From JBFWNG01 sp050251195 (GTDB lineage Bacteria; Bdellovibrionota_B; Oligoflexia; Oligoflexales; Oligoflexaceae), in assembly GCA_050251195.1 (NCBI GenBank), contig JBFWNG010000014.1:1-64000 (forward strand): a DNA stretch of 64,000 nucleotides. The letters run 5' to 3'. The translations under genes and the position numbers were made by a program. Below, one piece after another: positions 35,252 to 44,638 of the stretch. The notes beneath the pieces were generated by a model. The model was not told where the DNA came from, searched no databases, and was given only the letters and a program-made list of their open reading frames with translations. Numbering within the stretch: the first letter of the stretch is position 1; each line of letters begins with the position of its first letter.

Positions 35252-37534
35252 TTACCGCCTAAAAGCTTGGTTTGCTGCCAAGTAAATAAGGTTAATAGTT
35301 TCTTCTGTAGTCGCGTCACGTTCAATGATTTGTGCGACGTTGTTCAATCCTACCAGGATTGGTCCTGTCGCGGTAGCAGGTATCAAATTCGCTAAGATCT
35401 TGTAGCATATGTTTGCAGATGTAAGATCAGGAAAAATAAGGACATTTGCTCTTCCCTTAAGTTCGCAAAACGGGAAATACGCGTTTTGAAGACTAGGATT
35501 GAGCGCAACGTTTGCCTGAATTTCGCCGTCAAAGATAAAGTCGCGTTTCTTTTGTTTTAAGATTTCCACCGCGTCCGCAACTTTTTTCACCTTCTCATGT
35601 CGATTAGATCCGAAGCTGGAGAAACTGAGCATCGCTACTCGAATATCTTCGTCGGTATAGCGTCGGGCAAGCTGGGCCGTTGTGACGGCGATCTGGGCAA
35701 GCTCTTCGGCGGTCGGATCGATATTTACGGCGCAATCCGAGAAGAAATAGAGCTTGTTGTCGTACACAACCATTTGAATACCGCAAAGCATACTCTCCTT
35801 TGCGACTCCCAGGACTTCCATAAGCGGACGAAGCCCCTTGACGTAGGGTTCAACCAATCCCGTGACCATGGCATCTGCCAAATTGTTTTTTACCATCATC
35901 GCCGCGAAATAATCCGAATTGCGCAGCAGTTGGTGTGCAATGGTTCTGGTCACGCCCTTCCGCTGCCTAAGTTCAAGAAGCTGTTCCGCAAATTTCTGAG
36001 ACCTGCTGTCATGCAGGTTGTCTATTATAGCGGATTTCTTTTCGATTTCACTGACACCGACCTGTTCGGCTTCTTTAACGATTTGATCTCTTGAGCCTAT
36101 TAGAATCGTGTCAACGTCCCCGTCCGACGAAATCTGTGCGGCGGCCTTGATAACGCGCGCGTCATGACCGTGCGAAATAACGACGATAGGCTTACGTTTC
36201 TTGAGCAATGTAGTTTCATGAATTTCGTTGCGAATCTTGCGGAATATTCTTTTCGTCGGACCAAGTATGTTTTCGATTTGTTGGCGATATTGATCTATGT
36301 CGATAATACGTCGAGCGGCACCCGAGGCAATGGCGGCTTCGGCTACGGCGGGTGCGACGTGCGTTAAAACTCTCGGATCAACTGGCTTTGGAATTAAGTA
36401 GTCTCTACCGAATCCGTAGGTTTCTTTATCCGAGTAAACACGCAAAACTTCTTCAGGGACTTCTTCTTTTGCCAATGCCGCGATAGCTTTTACGGCTGCA
36501 AGTTTCATTTCTTTGTTTATACATCGTGCTTGAACGTCAAGAGCGCCTCTGAATATATAGGGAAATCCAAGCACGTTGTTGACCTGATTCGGATAGTCAC
36601 TTCTTCCCGTTGCAATAATCGCATCAGGCCTTGCTGCCTTCGCTATCGCCGGATCTATCTCGGGATCAGGATTAGACAAAGCAAAAATAATGGGGTTAGG
36701 CGCCATCTTTGAAATCATTTGCGGGCTTACGACGTTCGGAGCGGATACTCCGATGAAGGCATCGGCGCCGGCGAGGGCGTCTTCAAGCGTTTTAGCGGAT
36801 GTATTGGCAGCAAATTTAGCTTTGTAAGGATTGAGTTCTGCCATTCTGTCCTTGGTTATGACGCCTTTGCTGTCGCACATCAGAAGATTGGCTTCACTAA
36901 GACCTAGTTCAAGGAAAATATTCGCGCACGCTATCGCTGCAGCGCCACCGCCCGAAAAGACAACCTTCGTTGTCTCAATACTTCTACCTGTGACCTCGAG
37001 CGCATTCAAGAACGCCGATGCCGCGATGATGGCTGTGCCATGTTGGTCGTCGTGGAACACAGGAATGCTCATTGTGCTCGTCAATGCTTCTTCAATGTAG
37101 AAGCACTCTGGAGCCTTGATGTCTTCTAAGTTTATTCCGCCGAACGTTGGTTCAAGAGCTCTCACAGCTTTGATAAAGTCGTCTGTCGTGTCGCATTGAA
37201 GCTCAATGTCGAAGACATCGATGTTAGCGAATTTCTTGAAGAGCATTCCTTTGCCCTCCATAACGGGCTTGGCGGCATAAGGACCAATGTTGCCCAGCCC
37301 TAGAACAGCAGTGCCGTTTGTAACAACGCCGACAAGGTTTCCGCGACCCGTGTATGTAAACGAAAGCTCTTTATTCTTGTCGATCTCTCGGCAAGGACCG
37401 GCAACACCAGGCGAATATGCTAGCGAGAGCTCTTCCTGAGTTGTTACGGGCTTTGTAAGTGATGTGGCGATTTTGCCGGCAGGGAATCTGCTATGGTATT
37501 CAAGGGCTAATTTTTCGAAGTCGATTTTTGCCAA
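35252..37534 (-). CDS. maeB: NADP-dependent malic enzyme with phosphotransacetylase-like domain
   Basis: Oxidatively decarboxylates malate to pyruvate, giving NADPH. 760 residues: malic enzyme catalytic and NAD(P)-binding domains (1-430, with SYTGRGN-like FTYTGRGNLVGVVTNGTAVLGLGNIG, FHDDQHGTAI and FSGGGAAAIA), then a phosphotransacetylase-like domain (about 435-760) that in MaeB is usually regulatory, responding to acetyl-CoA. Second gene in the dacB-maeB-FAD oxidase operon. Confidence 0.96.
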   Translation of the reverse strand: MAKIDFEKLALEYHSRFPAGKIATSLTKPVTTQEELSLAYSPGVAGPCREIDKNKELSFTYTGRGNLVGVVTNGTAVLGLGNIGPYAAKPVMEGKGMLFKKFANIDVFDIELQCDTTDDFIKAVRALEPTFGGINLEDIKAPECFYIEEALTSTMSIPVFHDDQHGTAIIAASAFLNALEVTGRSIETTKVVFSGGGAAAIACANIFLELGLSEANLLMCDSKGVITKDRMAELNPYKAKFAANTSAKTLEDALAGADAFIGVSAPNVVSPQMISKMAPNPIIFALSNPDPEIDPAIAKAARPDAIIATGRSDYPNQVNNVLGFPYIFRGALDVQARCINKEMKLAAVKAIAALAKEEVPEEVLRVYSDKETYGFGRDYLIPKPVDPRVLTHVAPAVAEAAIASGAARRIIDIDQYRQQIENILGPTKRIFRKIRNEIHETTLLKKRKPIVVISHGHDARVIKAAAQISSDGDVDTILIGSRDQIVKEAEQVGVSEIEKKSAIIDNLHDSRSQKFAEQLLELRQRKGVTRTIAHQLLRNSDYFAAMMVKNNLADAMVTGLVEPYVKGLRPLMEVLGVAKESMLCGIQMVVYDNKLYFFSDCAVNIDPTAEELAQIAVTTAQLARRYTDEDIRVAMLSFSSFGSNRHEKVKKVADAVEILKQKKRDFIFDGEIQANVALNPSLQNAYFPFCELKGRANVLIFPDLTSANICYKILANLIPATATGPILVGLNNVAQIIERDATTEETINLIYLAANQAFRR

Positions 37535-37546
37535 TTTGTTTCCATT

Positions 37547-38989
37547 TCAAAATGTTTCTATGAACTTTTTAATAGCATGGTCTTGACGTTCTCTGAAGTC
37601 GAAAATGCTTGGCTGAGAACGCTTAGGTATGCCGTTCTCGAGGATGGCGAAGGCCACCAGTCCGTGCTTGGGGTGATTGAGATATCCGGCAAGGCCGGAG
37701 ACGGCCACCGGTTCGGATAGCGTTCCCGTTTTGGCACGTACCAGAGTCGCCAGATTGAGCATATCCTTTTTAAAACGCCGTTCGAGGGTGCCCTCTTCGC
37801 CTCCGCTGGCAAGCCCGTTGATAAATTCGGGAAAGAAATCAAAGCGCTTCGTCGCGTAAACCAGGATCTGGACGATCTGTTCGGCACTTAGCCTGTTTTC
37901 TTCCGTCAGCCCGGATCCGTTGTTAAGAACAAACTTGGAACGAATTCCGACGTCGTTTGTTAGAAAGGATCTGATTGCTTCAAGGCCGCCGGCCGTGGTT
38001 CCTGGTTTACCGCTGCCCAAGGTTGCGCCTAATCTTTTCACCAGTACGTCTGCGATGTAGTTGTTGGAAAAATGATTCAGTCCAGAGACTATAAACCCGA
38101 GGTCGTAACTGGTTATCGAATGGACGTAGGTGTCGGACTCTCGTTTTTGCCCCGATTTTACGCCCCCCTTGACCGAGATGCCGGCTTCCTTAAGAAAGGA
38201 TTTCAGGATTTCTCCGTTGCTCTGAACGGGGTCGCCTATGGAACGATAAATCTTTGTCAGTGGAGCCGTTGCCCCGATCTTGCCCGATCCGATAATTTCT
38301 GTCGAGTCGTCCGTCGTGCGGGTGATTTGTAGCGCCGTTGATTGTCGCCCCGGAACCGTCTTGATGTTGTTCTTTAGCTTTACGCTCTCGAGAAGATAGG
38401 GGTAATGGGTCATAAGCGCCTTGCCTCCGTCGAGGGCTGGGCTAACCGCAACCGAGTAGGTATTGAAATTGATTCCGAAGGGGGTAATTGGCGCGTCGTA
38501 GGCCCTTGAGGATTGCCGCTCGCCTCCGTTTCTTATTCCGCTCCTCGTTTCATCGTCAAATAGCGAATTATCGATGACGATGTCGCCCGAGATTTCATTA
38601 ATACCCATTGCTTTGAGATCAGCGGCAAACTCCCAGAGCTTCTCGTTAACGAGAAAAGGATCTCCTGCGCCAACACAAATGAGATCCCCGGCAATGCGAT
38701 TGCCGGTTCGCTTGCCCCTTGCGTAGAACTCGGTTTTGAATTTGTGTTTGGGCCCTAGAATCTTCAAAAGAGCAGCTGAGGTCGCCAGTTTTGAAACCGA
38801 GGCAGGATTTAGAAGACGTTGAGGCTCAATACTATATAAAGCCTTTTGATCGGCAACCCGCACGAAGAGGACTGATTGTGCGTGCTCTTGCTTAAGATTA
38901 TAGAATAACTCCTCGGCTAAACCGGGAACTCCTCCCGTCAGTAGAATTGCGAGGAGAAACAAGGCCGGCGTGCGCAAGGCGGCATTCAT
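37547..38989 (-). CDS. dacB: D-alanyl-D-alanine carboxypeptidase/endopeptidase (PBP4, DacB)
   Basis: Periplasmic enzyme that trims or cleaves peptidoglycan cross-links. About 480 residues with a signal peptide ending near GLAEE. All three penicillin-binding motifs are present: SVSK (S64/K67), SNN, and KTG in RAKTGTLS. The large insertion between the first two motifs is the PBP4 (peptidase S13) hallmark. GGAG precedes the ATG at 38989, five codons inside a longer frame. It is the first gene of the operon with maeB, 12 bases away. Confidence 0.94.
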   Translation of the reverse strand: MNAALRTPALFLLAILLTGGVPGLAEELFYNLKQEHAQSVLFVRVADQKALYSIEPQRLLNPASVSKLATSAALLKILGPKHKFKTEFYARGKRTGNRIAGDLICVGAGDPFLVNEKLWEFAADLKAMGINEISGDIVIDNSLFDDETRSGIRNGGERQSSRAYDAPITPFGINFNTYSVAVSPALDGGKALMTHYPYLLESVKLKNNIKTVPGRQSTALQITRTTDDSTEIIGSGKIGATAPLTKIYRSIGDPVQSNGEILKSFLKEAGISVKGGVKSGQKRESDTYVHSITSYDLGFIVSGLNHFSNNYIADVLVKRLGATLGSGKPGTTAGGLEAIRSFLTNDVGIRSKFVLNNGSGLTEENRLSAEQIVQILVYATKRFDFFPEFINGLASGGEEGTLERRFKKDMLNLATLVRAKTGTLSEPVAVSGLAGYLNHPKHGLVAFAILENGIPKRSQPSIFDFRERQDHAIKKFIETF

Positions 38990-39108
38990 GGGTGCTCCGA
39001 ACATCGATTTTAACTGGGACTAGCATATCTCACTTTGCTTCTTAATAAAATCGCCTATGAAGGCGTTTTAATCTTTAGTATCTGTATCTGTGTCATTTGG
39101 AGGGTGCT

Positions 39109-39531
39109 ATGAAGATTACGGGTATTAATCATGTGGGCTTAGCCCCGAAAGATCCTGCGAAAGCAAAATGGTTCCTAGAGGTGGCTCTGGGACTGCCCCA
39201 TCTTGGCGAAGAGCTTGTGGCGTCGCAAAGCACTCTGACGACCATGTTTGATTCCAAGGGGCGGGGTGCTTCAGCGCGCCTGGAAATTCTCGAAAACGAC
39301 GATGATAAAGACGGCCCGATAAGAAAGTTTCTTGAGAAGAAAGGTGCAGGCATTCATCACCTTGCAATGACTGTTGATTCCGTAGAGGAAGCTATAAAAC
39401 GTATGGTCTCCCTGAATGTCAAAATGATTGATTCCCAACCTAGGCCTGGAGCGCACAATACGAAGATAGCCTTCGTGCATCCTGAGAGCACGGGAGGATT
39501 GCTTGTGGAGTTTGTTCAGGAGCGGGGATAA
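39109..39531 (+). CDS. mce: Methylmalonyl-CoA epimerase
   Basis: Interconverts (R)- and (S)-methylmalonyl-CoA in propionate and odd-chain or branched-chain degradation. 140-residue glyoxalase/vicinal-oxygen-chelate fold: metal-binding His in INHVGLA, GIHHLAM in the second repeat and Glu near GGLLVEFVQE. TGGAGGG before the ATG at 39109 favours that start over the TTG at 39097. No mutase gene is nearby. Product length matches the family. Confidence 0.9.
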   Translation: MKITGINHVGLAPKDPAKAKWFLEVALGLPHLGEELVASQSTLTTMFDSKGRGASARLEILENDDDKDGPIRKFLEKKGAGIHHLAMTVDSVEEAIKRMVSLNVKMIDSQPRPGAHNTKIAFVHPESTGGLLVEFVQERG

Positions 39532-39532
39532 T

Positions 39533-40222
39533 TCATGTAAAAATTCTTTGCACCACCGCATCCGCAAAATGAATATATCCTAAAGCGATGCGTCCCATCC
39601 AAGAAAGGCTGTTCGTGAAGAAGAGCGCAAGAAGGATGAACATGCCGTAAGGAGCAATATACTGGTCATACATTCCTTTCAGGTTATACGGCAAAAAAGC
39701 AGTGAAAACTGTGCCGCCGTCGAGTGGGAATAACGGCAAAAGATTAAAAATAGCTAATATCGCGTTTATAAAAATTAAAGGAGTGAGCAACTCGACGAGG
39801 GGATACAGAAAGTGTTCTGGAGATATCGTGTGAGTTCCATAGTTCTCGTACCCGCGAAGCAAGAAGATAGAAATAAAACAAAGTAACAAGTTGGATAACG
39901 GTCCCGCGGCAGCGACTAAAACATAACCCCACTTTTGGTTGCGAAGATTCCGAACGTCGACGGGTACAGGTTTTGCCCAACCGATAACCGCTCCGCCCGC
40001 GATTGCGCCAAGCAACGGGAAAACAATCGTTCCTATCGGGTCTATGTGCGGTATCGGGTTCAGCGTCAGTCGGCCGTCCATTTTTGCTGTTTTGTCTCCC
40101 TGAACATGGGCAGCGAATGCGTGTGCGGCTTCGTGAAATGATAAAGCAAAAATCAGCGCTATCATGTTGTTCATTACTTGAGCAATATCTGAAAAGTCCA
40201 TAAGACCACTACTGTTAGACAT
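39533..40222 (-). CDS. Site-2 protease family (M50) membrane metalloprotease
   Basis: 229 residues with five or six membrane segments. Zinc-binding HEAAH (HExxH) lies in the first helix (SFHEAAHAFAAH) and the third ligand in NLLPLFPLDGG near the C-terminus; there is no PDZ domain. This is the compact YwhC/Rip3-like subgroup, whose substrates are mostly unknown. It could cleave membrane-bound regulators. Its stop lies one base from the stop of mce on the other strand. Confidence 0.9.
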   Translation of the reverse strand: MSNSSGLMDFSDIAQVMNNMIALIFALSFHEAAHAFAAHVQGDKTAKMDGRLTLNPIPHIDPIGTIVFPLLGAIAGGAVIGWAKPVPVDVRNLRNQKWGYVLVAAAGPLSNLLLCFISIFLLRGYENYGTHTISPEHFLYPLVELLTPLIFINAILAIFNLLPLFPLDGGTVFTAFLPYNLKGMYDQYIAPYGMFILLALFFTNSLSWMGRIALGYIHFADAVVQRIFT

Positions 40223-40273
40223 TATTGTGTTGCGAGCATAAAATACTCTATCTCAATTTGGGAGAGATAAAAA

Positions 40274-41278
40274 GTGATTGAAGTTATTTCGTCAAGAAAA
40301 TCATTTGAAATAAAAAGTATCACAATTCGAAGCTCTCTTCTCCAAAATCCGGCTGGCGTCGCCGATCAACGGGATGTCTCGGTGTATATTCCGAATGCAA
40401 AAGGCAAGCATCCTGTTCTTTATTACCTCACGCCGTGGACTCAGAGCGGGAAGCAGGCATTTGGATGGCAGGCGTTTAAAGAACCGCTGGATGAGAAGAT
40501 CTCGCGCCTCATTTCGGAGAAGAAGATTCCTCCCGTCGTCGTAGTGGCCCCTGACCTATACACATATTTTGGAGGGAGTCAGTTCATCGATTCTCCCTTC
40601 TTGGGTTCGCACGCATCGTTCATAGTCAAGGAATTGACCGCCTTTATAGAGTCGAACTTCCCGGTGGCTCCTGGCTGGCACCACCGGGGGGTTTTTGGAC
40701 GTTCGTCGGGAGGCTTTGGCGGCCTTCGTCTTGCCATGGACTTCGAACAAGCTTTTGCTTCTGTTGCGTGCCATAGCGGCGACCTAGGATTTGATGCCGC
40801 CTATCGGCATGACCTGCTTCTTCTTCCGCAAGAGCTTTCCCGCTTTGACAATGATTGCGACAGGTTCATCAAGTATACGAAGAGCGCAGCAAAGTTACGA
40901 TCAACTGAAGTGCACGTTCTTATGCTCCTTGGGATGGCCGCAAGCTACAGCCCCAATCCTGAAATAAGTTGTGGTTTTGATCTGCCCATAGATCTCTGGA
41001 CTGGGGAGATTAAGGAAGACGTTTGGCGCCGTTGGCTTGCCCACGATCCGGTGTGCCGACTTGACCAAACATGGAGGAATCTCACAGGATTAAAACGATT
41101 ATTTATCGACTGTGGCAAGAAAGACCAATACAATCTGCATTTTGGGGCAAGACAGCTCTCCAAAAAACTTAAAAATCTAAAGGTTGAGCATTCCTACGAA
41201 GAATTCGACGACAACCACTCTGGCACAGAATACAGATTCGACGCAAGCCTCCCGGAGATCGTTGGGGTTCTAGTATAG
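40274..41278 (+). CDS. Putative esterase, alpha/beta hydrolase fold
   Basis: 334 residues, GTG start after GGGAGAG. Resembles the esterase (enterochelin/feruloyl esterase-like) family: KHPVLYYLTPWTQSG, ending in the nucleophile elbow GRSSGGFGG, with acid DCGKKDQYNLH and His in DDNHSGTEYRF. No signal peptide, so cytoplasmic. Substrate unknown. The 84 bases to trxB contain no obvious terminator. Confidence 0.85.
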   Translation: MIEVISSRKSFEIKSITIRSSLLQNPAGVADQRDVSVYIPNAKGKHPVLYYLTPWTQSGKQAFGWQAFKEPLDEKISRLISEKKIPPVVVVAPDLYTYFGGSQFIDSPFLGSHASFIVKELTAFIESNFPVAPGWHHRGVFGRSSGGFGGLRLAMDFEQAFASVACHSGDLGFDAAYRHDLLLLPQELSRFDNDCDRFIKYTKSAAKLRSTEVHVLMLLGMAASYSPNPEISCGFDLPIDLWTGEIKEDVWRRWLAHDPVCRLDQTWRNLTGLKRLFIDCGKKDQYNLHFGARQLSKKLKNLKVEHSYEEFDDNHSGTEYRFDASLPEIVGVLV

Positions 41279-41362
41279 GCCCGAAAAAGCTCAGTTGAAG
41301 TTCGGGTCCAATCAAGGTAGGATCCGACCTCTATCTTTCCAATCATCAAGAGTTAGCGATAT

Positions 41363-42292
41363 ATGAATGAAAAAATTGAGAAAGTTGTCATAGTTGGTAC
41401 CGGTCCCGCTGGACTTACCGCTGCTATATATGCCGCTCGAGCGGCGCTCGAACCTGTGCTTTTTGCCGGACTTCAGCATGGCGGTCAGCTTACCACGACC
41501 ACCGAGGTTGAGAACTTCCCAGGGTTCGCTAAGGGAATTCTCGGTCCTCATCTCATGCAAGAAATGACCGAACAGGCCGAACGCTTCGGCACGCGGATTA
41601 TCTATGACGAGGTCACGAATGTCGACCTGTCAGGACCTGTTAAAACAGTGATTGGCGCGACGGAAAAGATTAAGACCAGGGCCCTCATTATCGCCACGGG
41701 CGCGACCGCTAAGACCATGAGTTTGCCGCACGAAGCTAAGCTTATGGGGAAAGGCGTTTCTACCTGCGCAACATGCGACGGATTCTTCTACAAAGGCAAA
41801 GACGTGGTCGTGATTGGCGGCGGAGACTCGGCTATGGAAGAAGCGACCTATCTGGCAAAACTCTGCCGTAATGTCACTTTGGTGCACCGCCGCGACACAT
41901 TCCGCGCCTCGCCCATTATGCTTAAGAGAGCACAGAACGTAAAGAATATCGAATTCATGGTGCCCTATGCCGCGACTGAGCTGTTGCACTCTCATCAAGG
42001 TTTAACCGGGGTAAAAGTAGAAAATATGGAGACTGGGGCACAACGGGTTTTAGAAGTGGACGGTCTATTTTACGCCATTGGGCACAAGCCGAACTCGGAA
42101 ATTTTCTTGCCGTACGTTGATCTCGATAAGAATGGCTACATAAAGGTCGAAAATTTCACGAAAACGAAAACTCCTGGCGTGTTTGCGGCCGGCGATATCG
42201 CTGATCCTACCTTCAAACAGGCGATCACGGCGGCAGCGATGGGTTGCCAAGCTGCCATTCAGACCCAGCACTATTTGGATACTCTCGATTAA
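41363..42292 (+). CDS. trxB: Thioredoxin-disulfide reductase
   Basis: Flavoenzyme that reduces thioredoxin with NADPH. 309 residues: FAD-binding GTGPAGLTAAIYAARA, the redox-active CATC (C135/C138), NADPH-binding GGGDSAMEEATYL, and the C-terminal FAD contact GVFAAGDIADPTFKQAITAAAMGC. Length and all motifs are typical. mrp follows 12 bases later and DUF971 after that, giving a redox/iron-sulfur group. Confidence 0.96.
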   Translation: MNEKIEKVVIVGTGPAGLTAAIYAARAALEPVLFAGLQHGGQLTTTTEVENFPGFAKGILGPHLMQEMTEQAERFGTRIIYDEVTNVDLSGPVKTVIGATEKIKTRALIIATGATAKTMSLPHEAKLMGKGVSTCATCDGFFYKGKDVVVIGGGDSAMEEATYLAKLCRNVTLVHRRDTFRASPIMLKRAQNVKNIEFMVPYAATELLHSHQGLTGVKVENMETGAQRVLEVDGLFYAIGHKPNSEIFLPYVDLDKNGYIKVENFTKTKTPGVFAAGDIADPTFKQAITAAAMGCQAAIQTQHYLDTLD

Positions 42293-42304
42293 CGGAAAAA
42301 CGAA

Positions 42305-43456
42305 ATGTCACTTATCAAATCTATATCTGAAAAATTTCAAAAGAGTTCCCGCGGTGACGGAATTGTTTCGGAACAATTTATTAAGCAGGAAGTCCTTAAT
42401 CGCCTTGCCACTGTGATGGATCCGGACCTTCATAAGGACATCGTTAGTTTAGGATTTGTCAAAGACGTAAGTTTTAGCGGCGGCAAGGTTAGTGTAACGG
42501 TCGAGCTCACAACGCCCGCTTGCCCAGTCAAAGAAAAACTCCGAACACAGTGTAAAGAGTTAATAGACGGGATCTCGGGCGTAACCAGCTCCGAGGTGAC
42601 AATGACCGCAAGAACGAGAGCGTCTGAGCAACGTGCGACTCTCGATTCTCTTGCTCATGTGCGCAACATAATCGCCGTTGCAAGCGGTAAGGGCGGGGTC
42701 GGCAAGTCCACAACCGCCGTGAACCTAGCCTATAGTTTAGCAAAGGCTGGTTCTAAGGTCGGCTTGCTCGATGCTGACGTTTATGGTCCTTCGATCGTCA
42801 AGATGACAGGCGTCGGGGCGCCCAAGGAAATGCAAGGATCGCTTATCGTTCCGCCTGAAAAAAACGGCGTCAAAATTATATCGACGCCGATGTTCGGTAC
42901 GCAGGATAAAGCCACAATACTTCGCGGTCCGATGGTCGCCCAGATTATTAAACAGTTTTTGACCCAGGTGAGTTGGGGAGATCTTGATTATCTCGTCATA
43001 GATTATCCTCCGGGCACCGGGGATATTCAATTGACCTTGTCACAGATTGCCCCCATATCGGGTGCGGTGATCGTTACAACTCCGCAAGAAGTTTCTATTA
43101 TCGATGTACGTAAGGCCGTGGAAATGTTCGTTACGATGAAGGTGCCCATTCTGGGTATCATCGAAACAATGAGTTATTTTGTATGCGACGGCTGCGACAA
43201 GAAACATTTTATCTTCAAATCGGGCGGCGGAACCGCGCTCGCGCGACAGTTGGGAGTGCCCGTGCTGGGAGAGATTCCGATGGATCCGGCTGTGGCATCG
43301 TTCGCAGATCAGGGTACTCCGATTGTTGAGCATAACACGGCGGGCGCCAGTGCCTATCTTGAAGCGAGCGGCAAAGTTGCGGCGCAGTTGTCAATTCTGA
43401 ATAGTTCTGACGCTAAGGGTCTGAATCACTTTCAACTAACATGGGAGTCGAAATGA
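42305..43456 (+). CDS. mrp: Iron-sulfur cluster carrier ATPase Mrp/ApbC
   Basis: P-loop ATPase that carries Fe-S clusters to apo-proteins. 383 residues: an N-terminal MIP18/DUF59 domain (about 22-105, with PACPVKEKL), deviant Walker A SGKGGVGKSTTAVN (about 127-140), and the cluster-binding CxxC in YFVCDGCDKKHF. The stop codon TGA overlaps the DUF971 start (ATGA), indicating translational coupling. Confidence 0.95.
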   Translation: MSLIKSISEKFQKSSRGDGIVSEQFIKQEVLNRLATVMDPDLHKDIVSLGFVKDVSFSGGKVSVTVELTTPACPVKEKLRTQCKELIDGISGVTSSEVTMTARTRASEQRATLDSLAHVRNIIAVASGKGGVGKSTTAVNLAYSLAKAGSKVGLLDADVYGPSIVKMTGVGAPKEMQGSLIVPPEKNGVKIISTPMFGTQDKATILRGPMVAQIIKQFLTQVSWGDLDYLVIDYPPGTGDIQLTLSQIAPISGAVIVTTPQEVSIIDVRKAVEMFVTMKVPILGIIETMSYFVCDGCDKKHFIFKSGGGTALARQLGVPVLGEIPMDPAVASFADQGTPIVEHNTAGASAYLEASGKVAAQLSILNSSDAKGLNHFQLTWESK

Positions 43457-43764
43457 CGACTCCTTCCGACGAAAATGTGCGGGTTAGTAATATTTGGCAG
43501 CAAAACGATCGTACCCTAGGTATCGAATGGACGGACGGGAAGAAGTCGTTGTTTGATGTCGTCGAACTCCGACGTGCGTGTCGCTGCGCCGTATGTGTCG
43601 ATGAATGGACGAGCGCAAAAATACTTGATCCCAAGAAGGTATCCGAACAAGTTCGTCCAAAAAATATTGAGTCGGTGGGGCGTTACGCTCTCAAAATAGA
43701 TTTTACCGACGGACATAGCACCGGCATCTACACCTTCAACTACCTGCGACAACTGGGTAACTAA
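43453..43764 (+). CDS. DUF971 domain protein
   Basis: 103 residues, start at the ATG overlapping the mrp stop and preceded by GGGAG. The DUF971 pattern is clear: LGIEWTDGKKSLFDVVELRRACRCAVCVDE, then a C-terminal YALKIDFTDGHSTGIYTFNYLR. DUF971 is commonly found near or fused to Mrp and other Fe-S genes. The two Cys in CRCAVC may bind metal. Function not established; coupling suggests work alongside Mrp. Confidence 0.88.
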   Translation: MTTPSDENVRVSNIWQQNDRTLGIEWTDGKKSLFDVVELRRACRCAVCVDEWTSAKILDPKKVSEQVRPKNIESVGRYALKIDFTDGHSTGIYTFNYLRQLGN

Positions 43765-43798
43765 TCCGCTCTTTTTATCTTTACCAAGCGTAGTTGCC

Positions 43799-43825
43799 TC
43801 ATATTTCTTCTATGGTTACCGATAG
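43799..43825 (+). promoter_or_regulatory. Candidate sigma-28 promoter before the histidine kinase
   Basis: TCATATTT-N11-ACCGATAG resembles the sigma-28 consensus TAAAGTTT-N11-GCCGATAA, with five of eight and six of eight matches and the exact 11-base spacer. If used, transcription would begin near 43832, beyond the ATG at 43826 and before that at 43850, which favours the later start for the kinase. Tentative. Confidence 0.22.
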
Positions 43826-43849
43826 ATGGGTGTAACTGTCGGCGGACTT

Positions 43850-44638
43850 ATGGCAGAAAACGACAACAAAGAAAATCAGGCGGCACCTTATGCTGAGGAA
43901 GAAGGTTTTACAGAAGCCCTCGCCGCAACCTCTCGTCTAGCTACCTTAGGCGAATTGACGGCTAGTATTGTGCACGAGATAAATAATCCGCTTCTGCTGA
44001 TCCAAGGCTACGCTGACATCCTTAGTGCGAGTCTCGAGTCGGGACATGTCGATCCCAAGAAGTTTAAGAAGACTCTGGAAAAAATCAGCGATTCCGTCAG
44101 CCGAATTACGAAAATTGTAGGCAACATTAGATCATTCGCAAGAAGTTCGCATGAAGAAGAACTGAAAGAAGTGATTGTCAACGATCTCGTCCACGAAGCG
44201 GTCGCTTTTTGTCAAAAGCACGCGGAGCAAAACGGGGTTCTGATCAGCGTTGTGGCGAGTTCGCAGGATCTGCGCTTGCAATGTCGCCCGGTGCAAATAT
44301 CCCAGGTCATAGTTAATTTTGTAAATAATGCTGTCGACGCCGTATCGGAATTCAAAGAGAAATGGATGGAGATCGTCACCGAATCCAACGGCAACGACGT
44401 TGTGATCACCATTACCGACAGCGGCAATGGCATTAAGAAAGAAATTCAAGAGAAGATTATGAAGCCCTTCTTTACGACCAAGTCGATTGGCAAGGGCACA
44501 GGCTTGGGCCTGAGCATTTCTCAGACCATTATCAATAGTCATGGCGGCAAAATAACGATCGACAATAGCTGTCGGAATACTCGTTTTGTTATACGCCTAC
44601 CGAAAACCGCTCCAGCGACGAAACTCAAGTCAGCTTAG
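43850..44638 (+). CDS. Sensorless cytoplasmic histidine kinase
   Basis: About 262 residues with no membrane segment and only a ~30-residue N-terminus before the HisKA helices. H-box SIVHEINNPLLLIQGY carries the phosphorylated His. ATP-binding domain: N-box NFVNNAVDAV, G1 DSGNGI, G2 GTGLGLSISQ. It must take its signal from a partner protein. No cognate receiver is adjacent; cheY at 28019 and orphan regulators elsewhere are possible partners. A start at 43826 is also open. Its TAG overlaps the stop of the converging lipoprotein gene. Confidence 0.92.
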   Translation: MAENDNKENQAAPYAEEEGFTEALAATSRLATLGELTASIVHEINNPLLLIQGYADILSASLESGHVDPKKFKKTLEKISDSVSRITKIVGNIRSFARSSHEEELKEVIVNDLVHEAVAFCQKHAEQNGVLISVVASSQDLRLQCRPVQISQVIVNFVNNAVDAVSEFKEKWMEIVTESNGNDVVITITDSGNGIKKEIQEKIMKPFFTTKSIGKGTGLGLSISQTIINSHGGKITIDNSCRNTRFVIRLPKTAPATKLKSA

